Assembly (NCBI GenBank): GCA_002449535.1 | Contig: DJWZ01000155.1 | Coordinates: forward strand, 1 to 23,511 | Reading direction: 5' to 3' | From: Prevotellaceae bacterium UBA7017 | Lineage (GTDB): Bacteria; Bacteroidota; Bacteroidia; Bacteroidales; Bacteroidaceae | DNA: 23,511 nt | Shown: positions 8,698 through 15,261 of the stretch, one piece after another | Position numbering within the stretch: position 1 is the first letter of the stretch | Layout: every line of letters starts with the position of its first letter | The notes under the pieces: model-generated | Told to the model about the DNA's origin: nothing | The model's database searches: none | What the model saw: only the letters and a program-made list of their open reading frames with translations | Translations under genes and position numbers: made by a program

Positions 8698-8729
8698 CGT
8701 CGGCGGAAGAAATTTTGCGCGTCGGCGGA
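8698..8729. repeat. Pair of CGTCGGCGGA direct repeats
   Basis: The 10-mer CGTCGGCGGA occurs at 8698-8707 and 8720-8729, start to start 22 bp (two helical turns). It is G/C-rich inside an AT-rich non-coding region. Function unknown; spacing would suit a paired protein-binding site. Confidence 0.5.
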
Positions 8730-8845
8730 CGCGATGGATTTTCTCCGTGGAAGACAATTTTTGTGTCCCCATTTCTGGGTGCGAAGGTACGACATTCCCA
8801 TTGCGGTTTACGAATTTTTTCTAATTTTATTTTTGAGATTTTTGC

Positions 8846-9019
8846 AGTGGTCACGTGTGTCATGTGTCATGAGTGTCATTAAGCATTTCGGATGAAAAAA
8901 GTCTCATGGTATATAATAATAAATATATATATATTTATTATTATATACCATGCCCCTAAAAACACCCTTCGAGTTGGAAATCGTTAATGACCTTAATGAC
9001 CATGACCTTAATGACCACT
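8846..9019. repeat. Nested inverted-repeat element with 48-bp perfect palindrome
   Basis: The centre (8905-8952) is a perfect 48-bp palindrome: CATGGTATATAATAATAAAT begins the left arm and its exact complement ends the right arm, with no loop. On the right lie TTAATGACC copies at 8984, 8993 and 9008 with a partial ATGACC at 9002. On the left the same motif family lies in opposite orientation (GTGTCAT copies and GTCATTAA near 8861-8881). The outer ends are the 8-bp inverted pair AGTGGTCA (8846-8853) and TGACCACT (9012-9019). There is no ORF inside. It resembles a non-autonomous MITE or a multi-site protein-binding locus; neither is proven. Confidence 0.65.
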
Positions 9020-9449
9020 AATTTGTAAACGCGTTGTGCGTCTGTAATGTGCTGATATTCAATAAGAAAAGTGCGATGCTTTTGCGTTGTTATTAAGAAA
9101 ATCATGTGTCATTTTGCTGTCGAGAAGACGATTTGATACTGAAAAAGTTGACTGTTCGTACTAAAAAGTGAGACACTTTTCGCTGTTTTTCTCCCCAGAA
9201 ATAGCCATTTCGTCAAGTCATTTTTCATCAAAATTGTGTAAAAATCGGGTGTTTTTTGTTCACCACTCCCTCAAAGTGCAGAGAAAACCAATGAATGTTA
9301 AGGTAGAGGAGCATGAGTAGTGGGTGAGAGGTCAAAAGTACCCCTCACTCAGTTTGAGCCCAGTGTTTATGGGACTTGCAGCCATACAGAGTGAAAGGTG
9401 AGGGGTAAAACGCAAAAACTTATTTTTTTGAAAGATATTAGCGATTTTC
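9020..9449. other. Non-coding stretch upstream of the ftsK-like gene
   Basis: No credible ORF on either strand. It holds a small perfect hairpin, AAAAGTG (9164-9170) with CACTTTT (9174-9180), and a larger inverted repeat, TACCCCTCAC (9339-9348) with GTGAGGGGTA (9398-9407), whose stem continues after a bulge as CACTC (9346-9350 region) with GAGTG (9389-9393). GGTGAGAGGT at 9323-9332 recurs at 18786-18795. Confidence 0.5.
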
Positions 9450-9481
9450 TTTGTGGTATTATAAGTTTTTTTGTAATTTTG
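9450..9481 (+). promoter_or_regulatory. Consensus Bacteroidetes promoter of the ftsK-like gene
   Basis: TTTG (9450-9453), 20-nt spacer, TAATTTTG (9474-9481). The expected transcription start is about 9486-9490. The upstream TTG candidate start at 9451 sits in the -33 box, so the gene must start downstream at ATG 9535. Confidence 0.75.
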
Positions 9482-9534
9482 CAGAAGATATAAGATTACT
9501 AAAACGTTTTTTATTCATAATATTATTAATAGGT

Positions 9535-11367
9535 ATGGGTGAGTTTTTGGTACTACTATTATTTTCAATTGCATTTTTGACATACATGATTATTGAGTCA
9601 ATAAAAAAAAATAAGAAAATCACAAAAAGACAGAATTGTCTTAAAAATTTAAAAATTAATTCAAAAAAAGACCAAATAGTTAGAGATGCTGCTAATTCAA
9701 AAGTTAATGTTGAGAAAAATAAAGAATTTGTTTTTATCGAAACTTCTGCAGACATTAAAGAAAACACCTTTGAATGTAAGAATCTTCCCAAAGAAAAATA
9801 TTCCAACGAAAAAAATATTACCACCAATGTGGCAGACCTCTCCCCTTACGATCCCAAGGCAGAATTATCACGTTATAAGTACCCTACCCTTGACCTGCTG
9901 AAAAAATATGAGGATGACGGCAAATCGTTCATTGATATGGACGAGCAACGTAAGAATAAGGACCGCATCGTACAGGTTCTGGGTAACTTTGGCGTTAAAG
10001 TTGAGAGCATCAAGGCTACCGTCGGACCTACCATTACCCTTTATGAGATAACCCTTGCTCCTGGTATCAAGATTTCCAAGGTACGCTCTCTTGAGGACGA
10101 TATTGCTTTGTCTCTTGCAGCTCTTGGCATACGTATCATAGCACCAATCCCAGGACGTGGTACTATCGGTATCGAGGTTCCAAATGCTAATCCACGCGTT
10201 GTCAGCATGGAGAGCATTCTTTCTTCAAAGAAATTCCAAGAGACAACTATGGCACTGCCATTGGCACTTGGTAAGACAATCTCTAACGAGATATACATGG
10301 TTGATTTGGCAAAGATACCTCACCTCCTTGTTGCTGGCGCAACAGGACAAGGTAAGTCTGTATGTCTTAATATAATAATTACATCTTTACTTTTTAAGAA
10401 ACATCCAGCAGAATTGAAACTTATCCTGATTGATACGAAGAAAGTGGAATTCTCTATCTACAAGCCGCTGCTCAACCACTTCCTGGCTCAGATTCCGCCA
10501 GAGAGTGATGCTGACGAACCTATCATTACCAACCTTAATAAAGTCATCAAGACGCTCAACTCTGTTTGTCAGGAGATGGATGACCGTTTTTGTTTATTGA
10601 AACTGGCAAATGTACGTAAAATTGAGGAGTATAATGAGAAGTTCACCCAACGTCAGCTTAATCCGGAGAATGGACACCGTTTCCTCCCATATATCGTTGT
10701 TATCATCGATGAGTATGGTGACCTCATCATGACTGCTGGCAAGGAGATTGAACTGCCCATAACACGTATTGCCCAGATGGCACGTGCAGTTGGAATACAT
10801 ATGGTTATCGCTACACAGCGTCCTACCGTTAATATCATCACTGGTACCATCAAGGCAAACTTCCCTGGTCGAATTGCATTTAGAGTTGTGTCCTCTATTG
10901 ATTCTATGACTATCCTTGATAGCATTGGTGCCAATCATCTTGTCGGACGTGGTGATATGCTTATCCTCGATAAGGGTACTCCAGTACGTGTACAGTGTGC
11001 CTTCGTTGATACTCCAGAGGTAATTGCTATAAATAAGTTCATTGCTGACCAGCCTGGCTACAACGGACCATTGGAACTTCCAGAGCCGATAAATACCGAA
11101 GAAGGTAGTGGCGGCAGTGCAGAGGATATCGGTAATCTCGATCCTCTGTTTGGTGAAGCTGCTCGCGTCATCATCAATACGCAGCAGGGTTCTACATCTC
11201 TCATACAGCGTAAGTTCTCTATCGGTTACAACCGTGCAGGACGCCTTATGGACCAGTTAGAGAAAGCAGGCGTAGTAGGTGCTGCACATGGTTCTAAACC
11301 ACGTGATGTACTTATTCAGGATGAAGAGACACTGCAGTCACTTCTCAATATGTTAGGAATAAACTAA
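9535..11367 (+). CDS. ftsK: Short FtsK/SpoIIIE-family DNA translocase
   Basis: 610 aa from ATG 9535, chosen because the promoter excludes the upstream TTG start. One membrane segment (about residues 2-22), a very Lys/Asn-rich linker (to about 100), the FtsK alpha domain, then the RecA-like motor: Walker A GATGQGKS (268-275, K274) and Walker B VVIIDEYGD (388-396). A gamma winged-helix domain (about 534-597, with STSLIQRKFSIGYNRAGRLM) reads KOPS-like sequence in family members. FtsK pumps DNA through the division septum and activates XerCD at dif. Housekeeping FtsK usually has about four membrane segments and is longer, so this may be a paralogue or a shortened main copy. IDTKKVE replaces the common VDPKKVE. 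The first ~300 bp are far richer in A+T than the motor-coding part. Confidence 0.88.
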   Translation: MGEFLVLLLFSIAFLTYMIIESIKKNKKITKRQNCLKNLKINSKKDQIVRDAANSKVNVEKNKEFVFIETSADIKENTFECKNLPKEKYSNEKNITTNVADLSPYDPKAELSRYKYPTLDLLKKYEDDGKSFIDMDEQRKNKDRIVQVLGNFGVKVESIKATVGPTITLYEITLAPGIKISKVRSLEDDIALSLAALGIRIIAPIPGRGTIGIEVPNANPRVVSMESILSSKKFQETTMALPLALGKTISNEIYMVDLAKIPHLLVAGATGQGKSVCLNIIITSLLFKKHPAELKLILIDTKKVEFSIYKPLLNHFLAQIPPESDADEPIITNLNKVIKTLNSVCQEMDDRFCLLKLANVRKIEEYNEKFTQRQLNPENGHRFLPYIVVIIDEYGDLIMTAGKEIELPITRIAQMARAVGIHMVIATQRPTVNIITGTIKANFPGRIAFRVVSSIDSMTILDSIGANHLVGRGDMLILDKGTPVRVQCAFVDTPEVIAINKFIADQPGYNGPLELPEPINTEEGSGGSAEDIGNLDPLFGEAARVIINTQQGSTSLIQRKFSIGYNRAGRLMDQLEKAGVVGAAHGSKPRDVLIQDEETLQSLLNMLGIN

Positions 11368-11422
11368 ATGTTTGATTTTTATGAAGTTAGTAAAATAATA
11401 TATATTGCAAATAGGATTTGAA

Positions 11423-13120
11423 ATGGATATATATAAGAATACTGCGTTTTTATTAATTGATAAATATAATCTTTCAACAAGATTTATTAATATTCTTGCA
11501 GAAGAACGAAAAGTATCCAATCTCATAGCCATGATAGAACGTGAAATGACTGCATATGAGAAATTGGAACTAATGCTAAGGATTGAAGAATCAAGTTTCT
11601 TTGCAGGAAGTAAACAACGAACAAAGGAACTAAGAAAGAAAATTATTGATTGTTGGGATGATGACATTAGGAATGCTGAGTTCTGCAAAAGATGCAAATC
11701 CAATGGTAAAAGTATTCATCATAAAGCTAGTAAGTTAGCAGAAATAAACTGGCATTGTGGAGGATCGTGGCCCAAGGCATTTATGGCTAATTCAGGTATA
11801 GACTCTTTTTTTGGAGGCAAAAAGAATAACGTCATAAGATATGAGGACTATGAGGATGTGGAGCCTTATATGAGATTGCCTCAATTAGTAAATTACCAAC
11901 TTTATTTGAAGGATGAACTGAAAAAGGCTCTTAAGGAACATGGTGATGATGCAAAATGCTTGATTAGTTTACCTACTGGTTCGGGTAAAACTAGAATAGC
12001 TGTAGAAGCATATACAGAATTCTTACGTCCAAGATTTTTTGAAGGAAAATATCTCATATGGATAGCACAAAGTGAGGAACTTTGTGAGCAAGCTGTGACC
12101 ACTTTCAAACAAATATGGCAGCACATGGAATTCACGGAAAGTTTAAGAATATACAGGTTTTATCAAAATCATCAACTCAATAGTGACACTATGCAAGGAG
12201 GTATTGTTGTATGTAGTATTAATAAATTGTATAATGCCATCTTGAAAGGGGGAAATGACGAAACAAATCTCTTGATAAAAAATTGTGGAGCTTGTATTAT
12301 TGATGAGGCTCATAGAGCAGTTACAATGATGTACCAGAAGTTCTATAAGTATAGTCAGAAAATAAGGGGAGAAAAAATGTTTCCTATTTGTGGTCTTACT
12401 GCAACACCTGGTAGAAATGATGATATAACGAAATTAACAAGTTTTTTCGTTTTTAGGTTGATTACACCAAACCTACCAGCAAAGTATAGTGATAAACCTG
12501 TGCATTATTTCAGAGATAAAGGTTATTTGGCACGCCCAATTCACGAAATTATCACTACAGGAGAAACGTATATAATAACTTTTGAATCAGGTGGGAGTAA
12601 TCCATCATTAGAAGAATTAGAACTAAAGATGGAGATGGTTGGCTGTAAAGAACTTGCCATAAACACGAAACGTAATCAGAAAATATTAGAAAGGTTACTT
12701 GCAATTAAAGATGGTCAAACTATTGTATATGCCTGCAATGTTAATCATGCTCAGCTTTTGGCTGCGGCTCTTGTGGTAAATGGAAGGGCGGCTGCAGCTA
12801 TAACTGCCAACACTTCGAGGAACAAAAGATTAGCATATGTTGAGCAATTTAAAAATGGAAAGTTGGAATTCTTAATAAACCATAGCGTGTTAACAACTGG
12901 TTTTGATGCCCCAAAAACAAACTATATTGCTATCTGTAGACCTATCTTTAGTGATATTCTTTATGAACAAATTGTTGGAAGAGGATTAAGAGGTCCCAAA
13001 TTCGGAGGAACACCAACTTGTAAAATAATAGACTTTACAGATAATCTTGGAAGGTTTGGAGATCAGCAATCATATCATAGATTTGAAGGTTTCTGGGATA
13101 AATTAGATAGCAATCTATAA
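11423..13120 (+). CDS. DEAH-box superfamily 2 helicase (COG1061-like)
   Basis: 565 aa from ATG 11423, preceded by AGGA at about -8; a TTG six codons earlier is less likely. All SF2 helicase motifs are readable: I PTGSGKT (184-190), II DEAH (294-297), III TAT (326-328), V TTGFDAP (491-497) and VI QIVGRGLRG (516-524). The order and spacing suit the RecG/SSL2/RadD-type DNA helicases rather than RNA DEAD-box enzymes. The ~130-residue N-terminal region contains C88-x2-C91, H99/H100 and H111-C112, possibly a small zinc-binding unit, and is otherwise unrecognised. Its base composition is clearly more AT-rich than most neighbours. It sits 55 bp after the ftsK-like gene, same strand, without a clear promoter of its own, so joint transcription is plausible. 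Repair or anti-phage roles are both possible. Confidence 0.85.
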   Translation: MDIYKNTAFLLIDKYNLSTRFINILAEERKVSNLIAMIEREMTAYEKLELMLRIEESSFFAGSKQRTKELRKKIIDCWDDDIRNAEFCKRCKSNGKSIHHKASKLAEINWHCGGSWPKAFMANSGIDSFFGGKKNNVIRYEDYEDVEPYMRLPQLVNYQLYLKDELKKALKEHGDDAKCLISLPTGSGKTRIAVEAYTEFLRPRFFEGKYLIWIAQSEELCEQAVTTFKQIWQHMEFTESLRIYRFYQNHQLNSDTMQGGIVVCSINKLYNAILKGGNDETNLLIKNCGACIIDEAHRAVTMMYQKFYKYSQKIRGEKMFPICGLTATPGRNDDITKLTSFFVFRLITPNLPAKYSDKPVHYFRDKGYLARPIHEIITTGETYIITFESGGSNPSLEELELKMEMVGCKELAINTKRNQKILERLLAIKDGQTIVYACNVNHAQLLAAALVVNGRAAAAITANTSRNKRLAYVEQFKNGKLEFLINHSVLTTGFDAPKTNYIAICRPIFSDILYEQIVGRGLRGPKFGGTPTCKIIDFTDNLGRFGDQQSYHRFEGFWDKLDSNL

Positions 13121-13196
13121 GCATGAAACAAAGATGACAGAACTTATCAAGCAATATTACTATAGTTTGTAGTCGATGTAAAAATAAGTTATACTG

Positions 13197-13817
13197 ATGT
13201 CAAACGAAAAAGAAAATAAAATCACCTTTTTACCTCAGCATGGGCATTACAAGCAACTGAGGGTATATCATGTGACAGAGATGATATATGACATTACATT
13301 TTATTTTACCCAGAAATATCTCAGTAAAGGTGATCGTACCATAGATCAGATGGTGCAGGCAGCACGCTCAGGTAAACAAAATATTGCAGAAGGTAATCAG
13401 GCTGCAGCAACATCTGGCGAGACAGAGATAAAACTGACAAATGTTGCGAAAGCAAGTCTGGAAGAGTTGTTGGATGACTATGAGGATTATCTGAGAGTAC
13501 GCAATATGGAGCAGTGGGGAGCTACGCATCCACGCTATGAAAGAATGAGAGAGTATGCAAAGAGTGAAGGGATAAAAAGAAACTATGCCACCCAAATAGA
13601 ACGCATGAATGATGAGGAGATTGCCAATCTGTGCATCACCTTGATACATCAGGCAATGTACATGCTTCACAAGTTGTTAGTTACTATGCAGGACCGCTTT
13701 GTAAAAGAGGGTGGCATAAAGGAGAGGATGTATAATAGCAGGGTACAGTATCGGAATAGCCAGAATAATCAGAATTTTCAGAATAATCAGAATAATCGGA
13801 ATAATCAGAAACAGTAA
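13197..13817 (+). CDS. Four-helix-bundle (suffix domain) protein with Asn/Gln repeat tail
   Basis: 206 aa. The segment HYKQLRVYHVTEMIYDITFYF followed by 'DQMVQAARSGKQNIAEGNQA' is the hallmark of the four-helix-bundle family related to 23S rRNA intervening-sequence proteins and to Avd of diversity-generating retroelements. The later part, with EELLDDYEDYLRVR and two more helices, fits the 'four helix bundle suffix' type common in Bacteroidales. No biochemical role is established for this group; an RNA- or DNA-binding accessory role is usually assumed. The C-terminus is built from seven 9-bp units encoding triplets such as QNN. It is 76 bp downstream of the helicase and just before the Rha-fragment array. 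No reverse transcriptase or rRNA is nearby. Confidence 0.82.
   Translation: MSNEKENKITFLPQHGHYKQLRVYHVTEMIYDITFYFTQKYLSKGDRTIDQMVQAARSGKQNIAEGNQAAATSGETEIKLTNVAKASLEELLDDYEDYLRVRNMEQWGATHPRYERMREYAKSEGIKRNYATQIERMNDEEIANLCITLIHQAMYMLHKLLVTMQDRFVKEGGIKERMYNSRVQYRNSQNNQNFQNNQNNRNNQKQ
13752..13814 (+). repeat. Seven 9-bp coding repeats at the end of the four-helix-bundle gene
   Basis: Units of CAGAATAAT and close variants (CGGAATAGC, CAGAATTTT, CGGAATAAT, CAGAAACAG) run in frame to the stop codon and encode RNS-QNN-QNF-QNN-QNN-RNN-QKQ. Because the unit is a multiple of three, copy-number change would alter tail length without a frameshift. Confidence 0.75.
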
Positions 13818-13893
13818 GATTGAGGATGTATAATGTCGAAGTTGGAGCAGGCTTGTCAGTTTAAGCACTGGTTGCACTCAGTGGTCGCAGGCA

Positions 13894-14087
13894 GCCATCC
13901 GAAACATGGAACCAGCATGGGCGAAAGTATGTCAGGGAAAATTTTCCCTCACATCGCGAACCATTTTGCAGCCTAACGGCGGAACACGCGAAGTGCCTTG
14001 CTATTCTCTCTCCAAGACGGAGTGTCTGTATATCGCCACAAATGACGAGGCACGTGCAAAGTTGCTGCTTCTCAGAGGTTGCTACAA
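13894..14087 (+). repeat. Rha-fragment unit 1 (194 bp)
   Basis: Encodes MEPAW-AKVCQGKFSL-TSRTILQPNGGTREVP-CYSLSKTECLYIATNDEARAKL. Its upstream junction reads GGTCGCAGGCA, as in unit 3. Confidence 0.7.
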
Positions 14088-14281
14088 GCCATCCGAAACA
14101 TGGAGCCAGCATGGGAAAAAACATGTGGGCTGAAATTTCAGCTGACATCGCGAACCATCGTTCAGCCTAACGGCGGAACACGCGAAGTTCCTTGCTGTTC
14201 GCTCACTAAGACGGAGTGTCTGTATATCGCCACAAATGACGAGGTACACGCAAAGTTTGTGCTTCTCAGAGGTCGCAGGCA
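14088..14281 (+). repeat. Rha-fragment unit 2 (194 bp)
   Basis: Encodes MEPAW-EKTCGLKFQL-TSRTIVQPNGGTREVP-CCSLTKTECLYIATNDEVHAKF. The upstream junction is GGTTGCTACAA, as in unit 4. Confidence 0.7.
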
Positions 14282-14463
14282 GCCATCCGAAACATGGAAC
14301 CAGCATGGCTGAAAGTCAACGGGGGAAATTTTTCCCTGGTTGAATATCGAGACAAAAAAGGACAACTTCGCCCTTGCTATTCTCTCACCAAGATGGAGTG
14401 TCTGTATATCGCCACAAATGACGAGGTACACGCAAAGTTGCTGCTTCTCAGAGGTTGCTACAA
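14282..14463 (+). repeat. Rha-fragment unit 3 (182 bp)
   Basis: Encodes MEPAW-LKVNGGNFSL-VEYRDKKGQLRP-CYSLTKMECLYIATNDEVHAKL. It is 12 bp shorter than units 1-2 because its central segment is a different, shorter sequence. Confidence 0.7.
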
Positions 14464-14657
14464 GCCATCCGAAACATGGAACCAGCATGGGAAAAATCAC
14501 TCAGTCCAGATTTGGACTCAGTACTTACAAAGACTTTACAGGACGTACATGATCCTGCTACGTTCTCTCCAAGACGGAGTGTCTGTATATCGCCACAAAG
14601 TTCAACAACGAGGCACGTGCGAAGTTGGTACAGGGATGGGGAGCTGAAGATGGCTGA
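14464..14657 (+). repeat. Rha-fragment unit 4 (divergent, frameshifted)
   Basis: Starts like the others (MEPAWEK), shifts frame in an A-run, then encodes ITQSRFGLSTYKDFTGRT, a TGA, and SCYVLSKTECLYIATKFNNE up to a TGA at 14655-14657. Only this unit keeps KFNN. Confidence 0.65.
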
Positions 14658-14740
14658 TGGACAAAGGAAAATGTACGAGATTAATGGACTGCACGGGCAC
14701 TGGAGTATGACCAAGCGGACAAAGTAATCGTTGATAGATA

Positions 14741-15235
14741 TTATTGGTGCTTATTTTCAATCTCATTGAATAGGATGTCATCTCCTTCAGGAACAACTGA
14801 TATAATGCAGACTCCTATGTGTCCCATGTCATTATATGTGACCTTATATGTGTTTTCAACCAACTCTTCTATGCTGGTTACTTCCTGCACGTCACTATCT
14901 CCATCTTGGGCACCACTACGGAAATCCCATACTGCATAGCCTTCACCATCATAGTCGTAATCATCAGCCAGTTTCTTGACTAAACTCTTAGTGCAATACT
15001 TGTAAGCAACTTCGCGAGTCATTGCTTCATTGCCGAAAACGTAATTTCTGTAGAAGTCTTGTATCTTTTCTATAGCTTTGGCACTCAGATTGGTTTGGTT
15101 GTCTGCAGGTTCTTCTTTGACAATGGAATCTGCTGTCGCTACAAAAGAATCATTCTGCCGGTATGTTGAGGGCTGCTGCTTGTTTCCACAAGATACAACC
15201 GCTGCTGCCGCTGCAATGATAATAAATTTCTTCAT
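14741..15235 (-). CDS. Small lipoprotein, DUF3828-like
   Basis: 164 aa. A lipoprotein signal peptide is clear: MKKFIIIAAAAAVVSC with the lipobox VVSC, so Cys16 would be lipidated. The mature part has a Ser/Thr/Asn-rich linker, then KAIEKIQDFYRNYVFGNEAM and a compact alpha/beta region ending with alternating strands (TYKVTYNDMGHIGVCIISVV). This resembles DUF3828-type periplasmic lipoproteins, but the resemblance is weak and no function is known. It lies 26 nt after the dipeptidyl peptidase III gene on the same strand and is probably co-transcribed with it. Outer- or inner-membrane placement cannot be decided from sequence alone. Confidence 0.78.
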   Translation of the reverse strand: MKKFIIIAAAAAVVSCGNKQQPSTYRQNDSFVATADSIVKEEPADNQTNLSAKAIEKIQDFYRNYVFGNEAMTREVAYKYCTKSLVKKLADDYDYDGEGYAVWDFRSGAQDGDSDVQEVTSIEELVENTYKVTYNDMGHIGVCIISVVPEGDDILFNEIENKHQ

Positions 15236-15261
15236 GTTTTTTGTTGTCAGGGGGAATGATA

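Larger units (their letters stand above)
13818..14740. pseudogene. Array of Rha-type phage regulatory domain fragments
   Basis: No intact gene. Four units begin with codons for AIRNMEPAW and continue to CYSLTKTECLYIAT, a pattern I associate with Bacteroidetes Rha/antirepressor-type phage regulators. In units 1-3 the KFNN expected after IAT is shortened to ND, and the sequence then leaves the family pattern (LLLLRG) before the next unit begins in a shifted frame. Unit 4 keeps IATKFNNEARAKLV but has a one-base frameshift in an A-run near 14490 and an in-frame TGA at 14550-14552. Short ORFs of 60-110 codons exist on both strands but none has a full domain. The last ~80 bp (to 14740) are not recognised. 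The remains probably derive from prophage DNA. Confidence 0.6.

Noticed and set aside
8828..8835. Promoter with -7 box TATTTTTG before the palindrome
   Set aside because: No TTTG at the right distance (nearest is ATTG with a 24-nt spacer) and no gene downstream that it would serve.
8339..8863. Minus-strand ORF of 174 codons across the end of the GH2 gene
   Set aside because: It is antisense to a well-defined GH2 C-terminus and the terminator, with no recognisable protein features.
8905..8952. dif site for FtsK/XerCD
   Set aside because: The palindrome is 48 bp, loopless and does not show the 11-6-11 asymmetric arm layout of dif; proximity to ftsK alone is not evidence.
8846..9020. Chromosomal replication origin
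   Set aside because: The iterons are ATGACC-type, I see no DnaA-box cluster, and no dnaA or dnaN is nearby.
9451..9534. Longer FtsK start giving a second membrane segment
   Set aside because: The TTG at 9451 sits in the -33 box of a consensus promoter, upstream of the expected transcription start.
13894..14657. Diversity-generating retroelement suggested by the nearby Avd-like four-helix-bundle protein and repeated segments
   Set aside because: No reverse transcriptase is present, and differences between units are whole-segment changes rather than substitutions at adenines of a template.
13894..14657. CRISPR array
   Set aside because: Units are 182-194 bp with long constant parts and coding-like flanks; there is no short repeat-spacer pattern and no cas gene.
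13861..14714. Short ORFs of 70-117 codons in the Rha-fragment region as real genes
   Set aside because: Each covers only part of a domain and is joined out of frame to the next repeat; the minus-strand ones are mirror images of the repeats.
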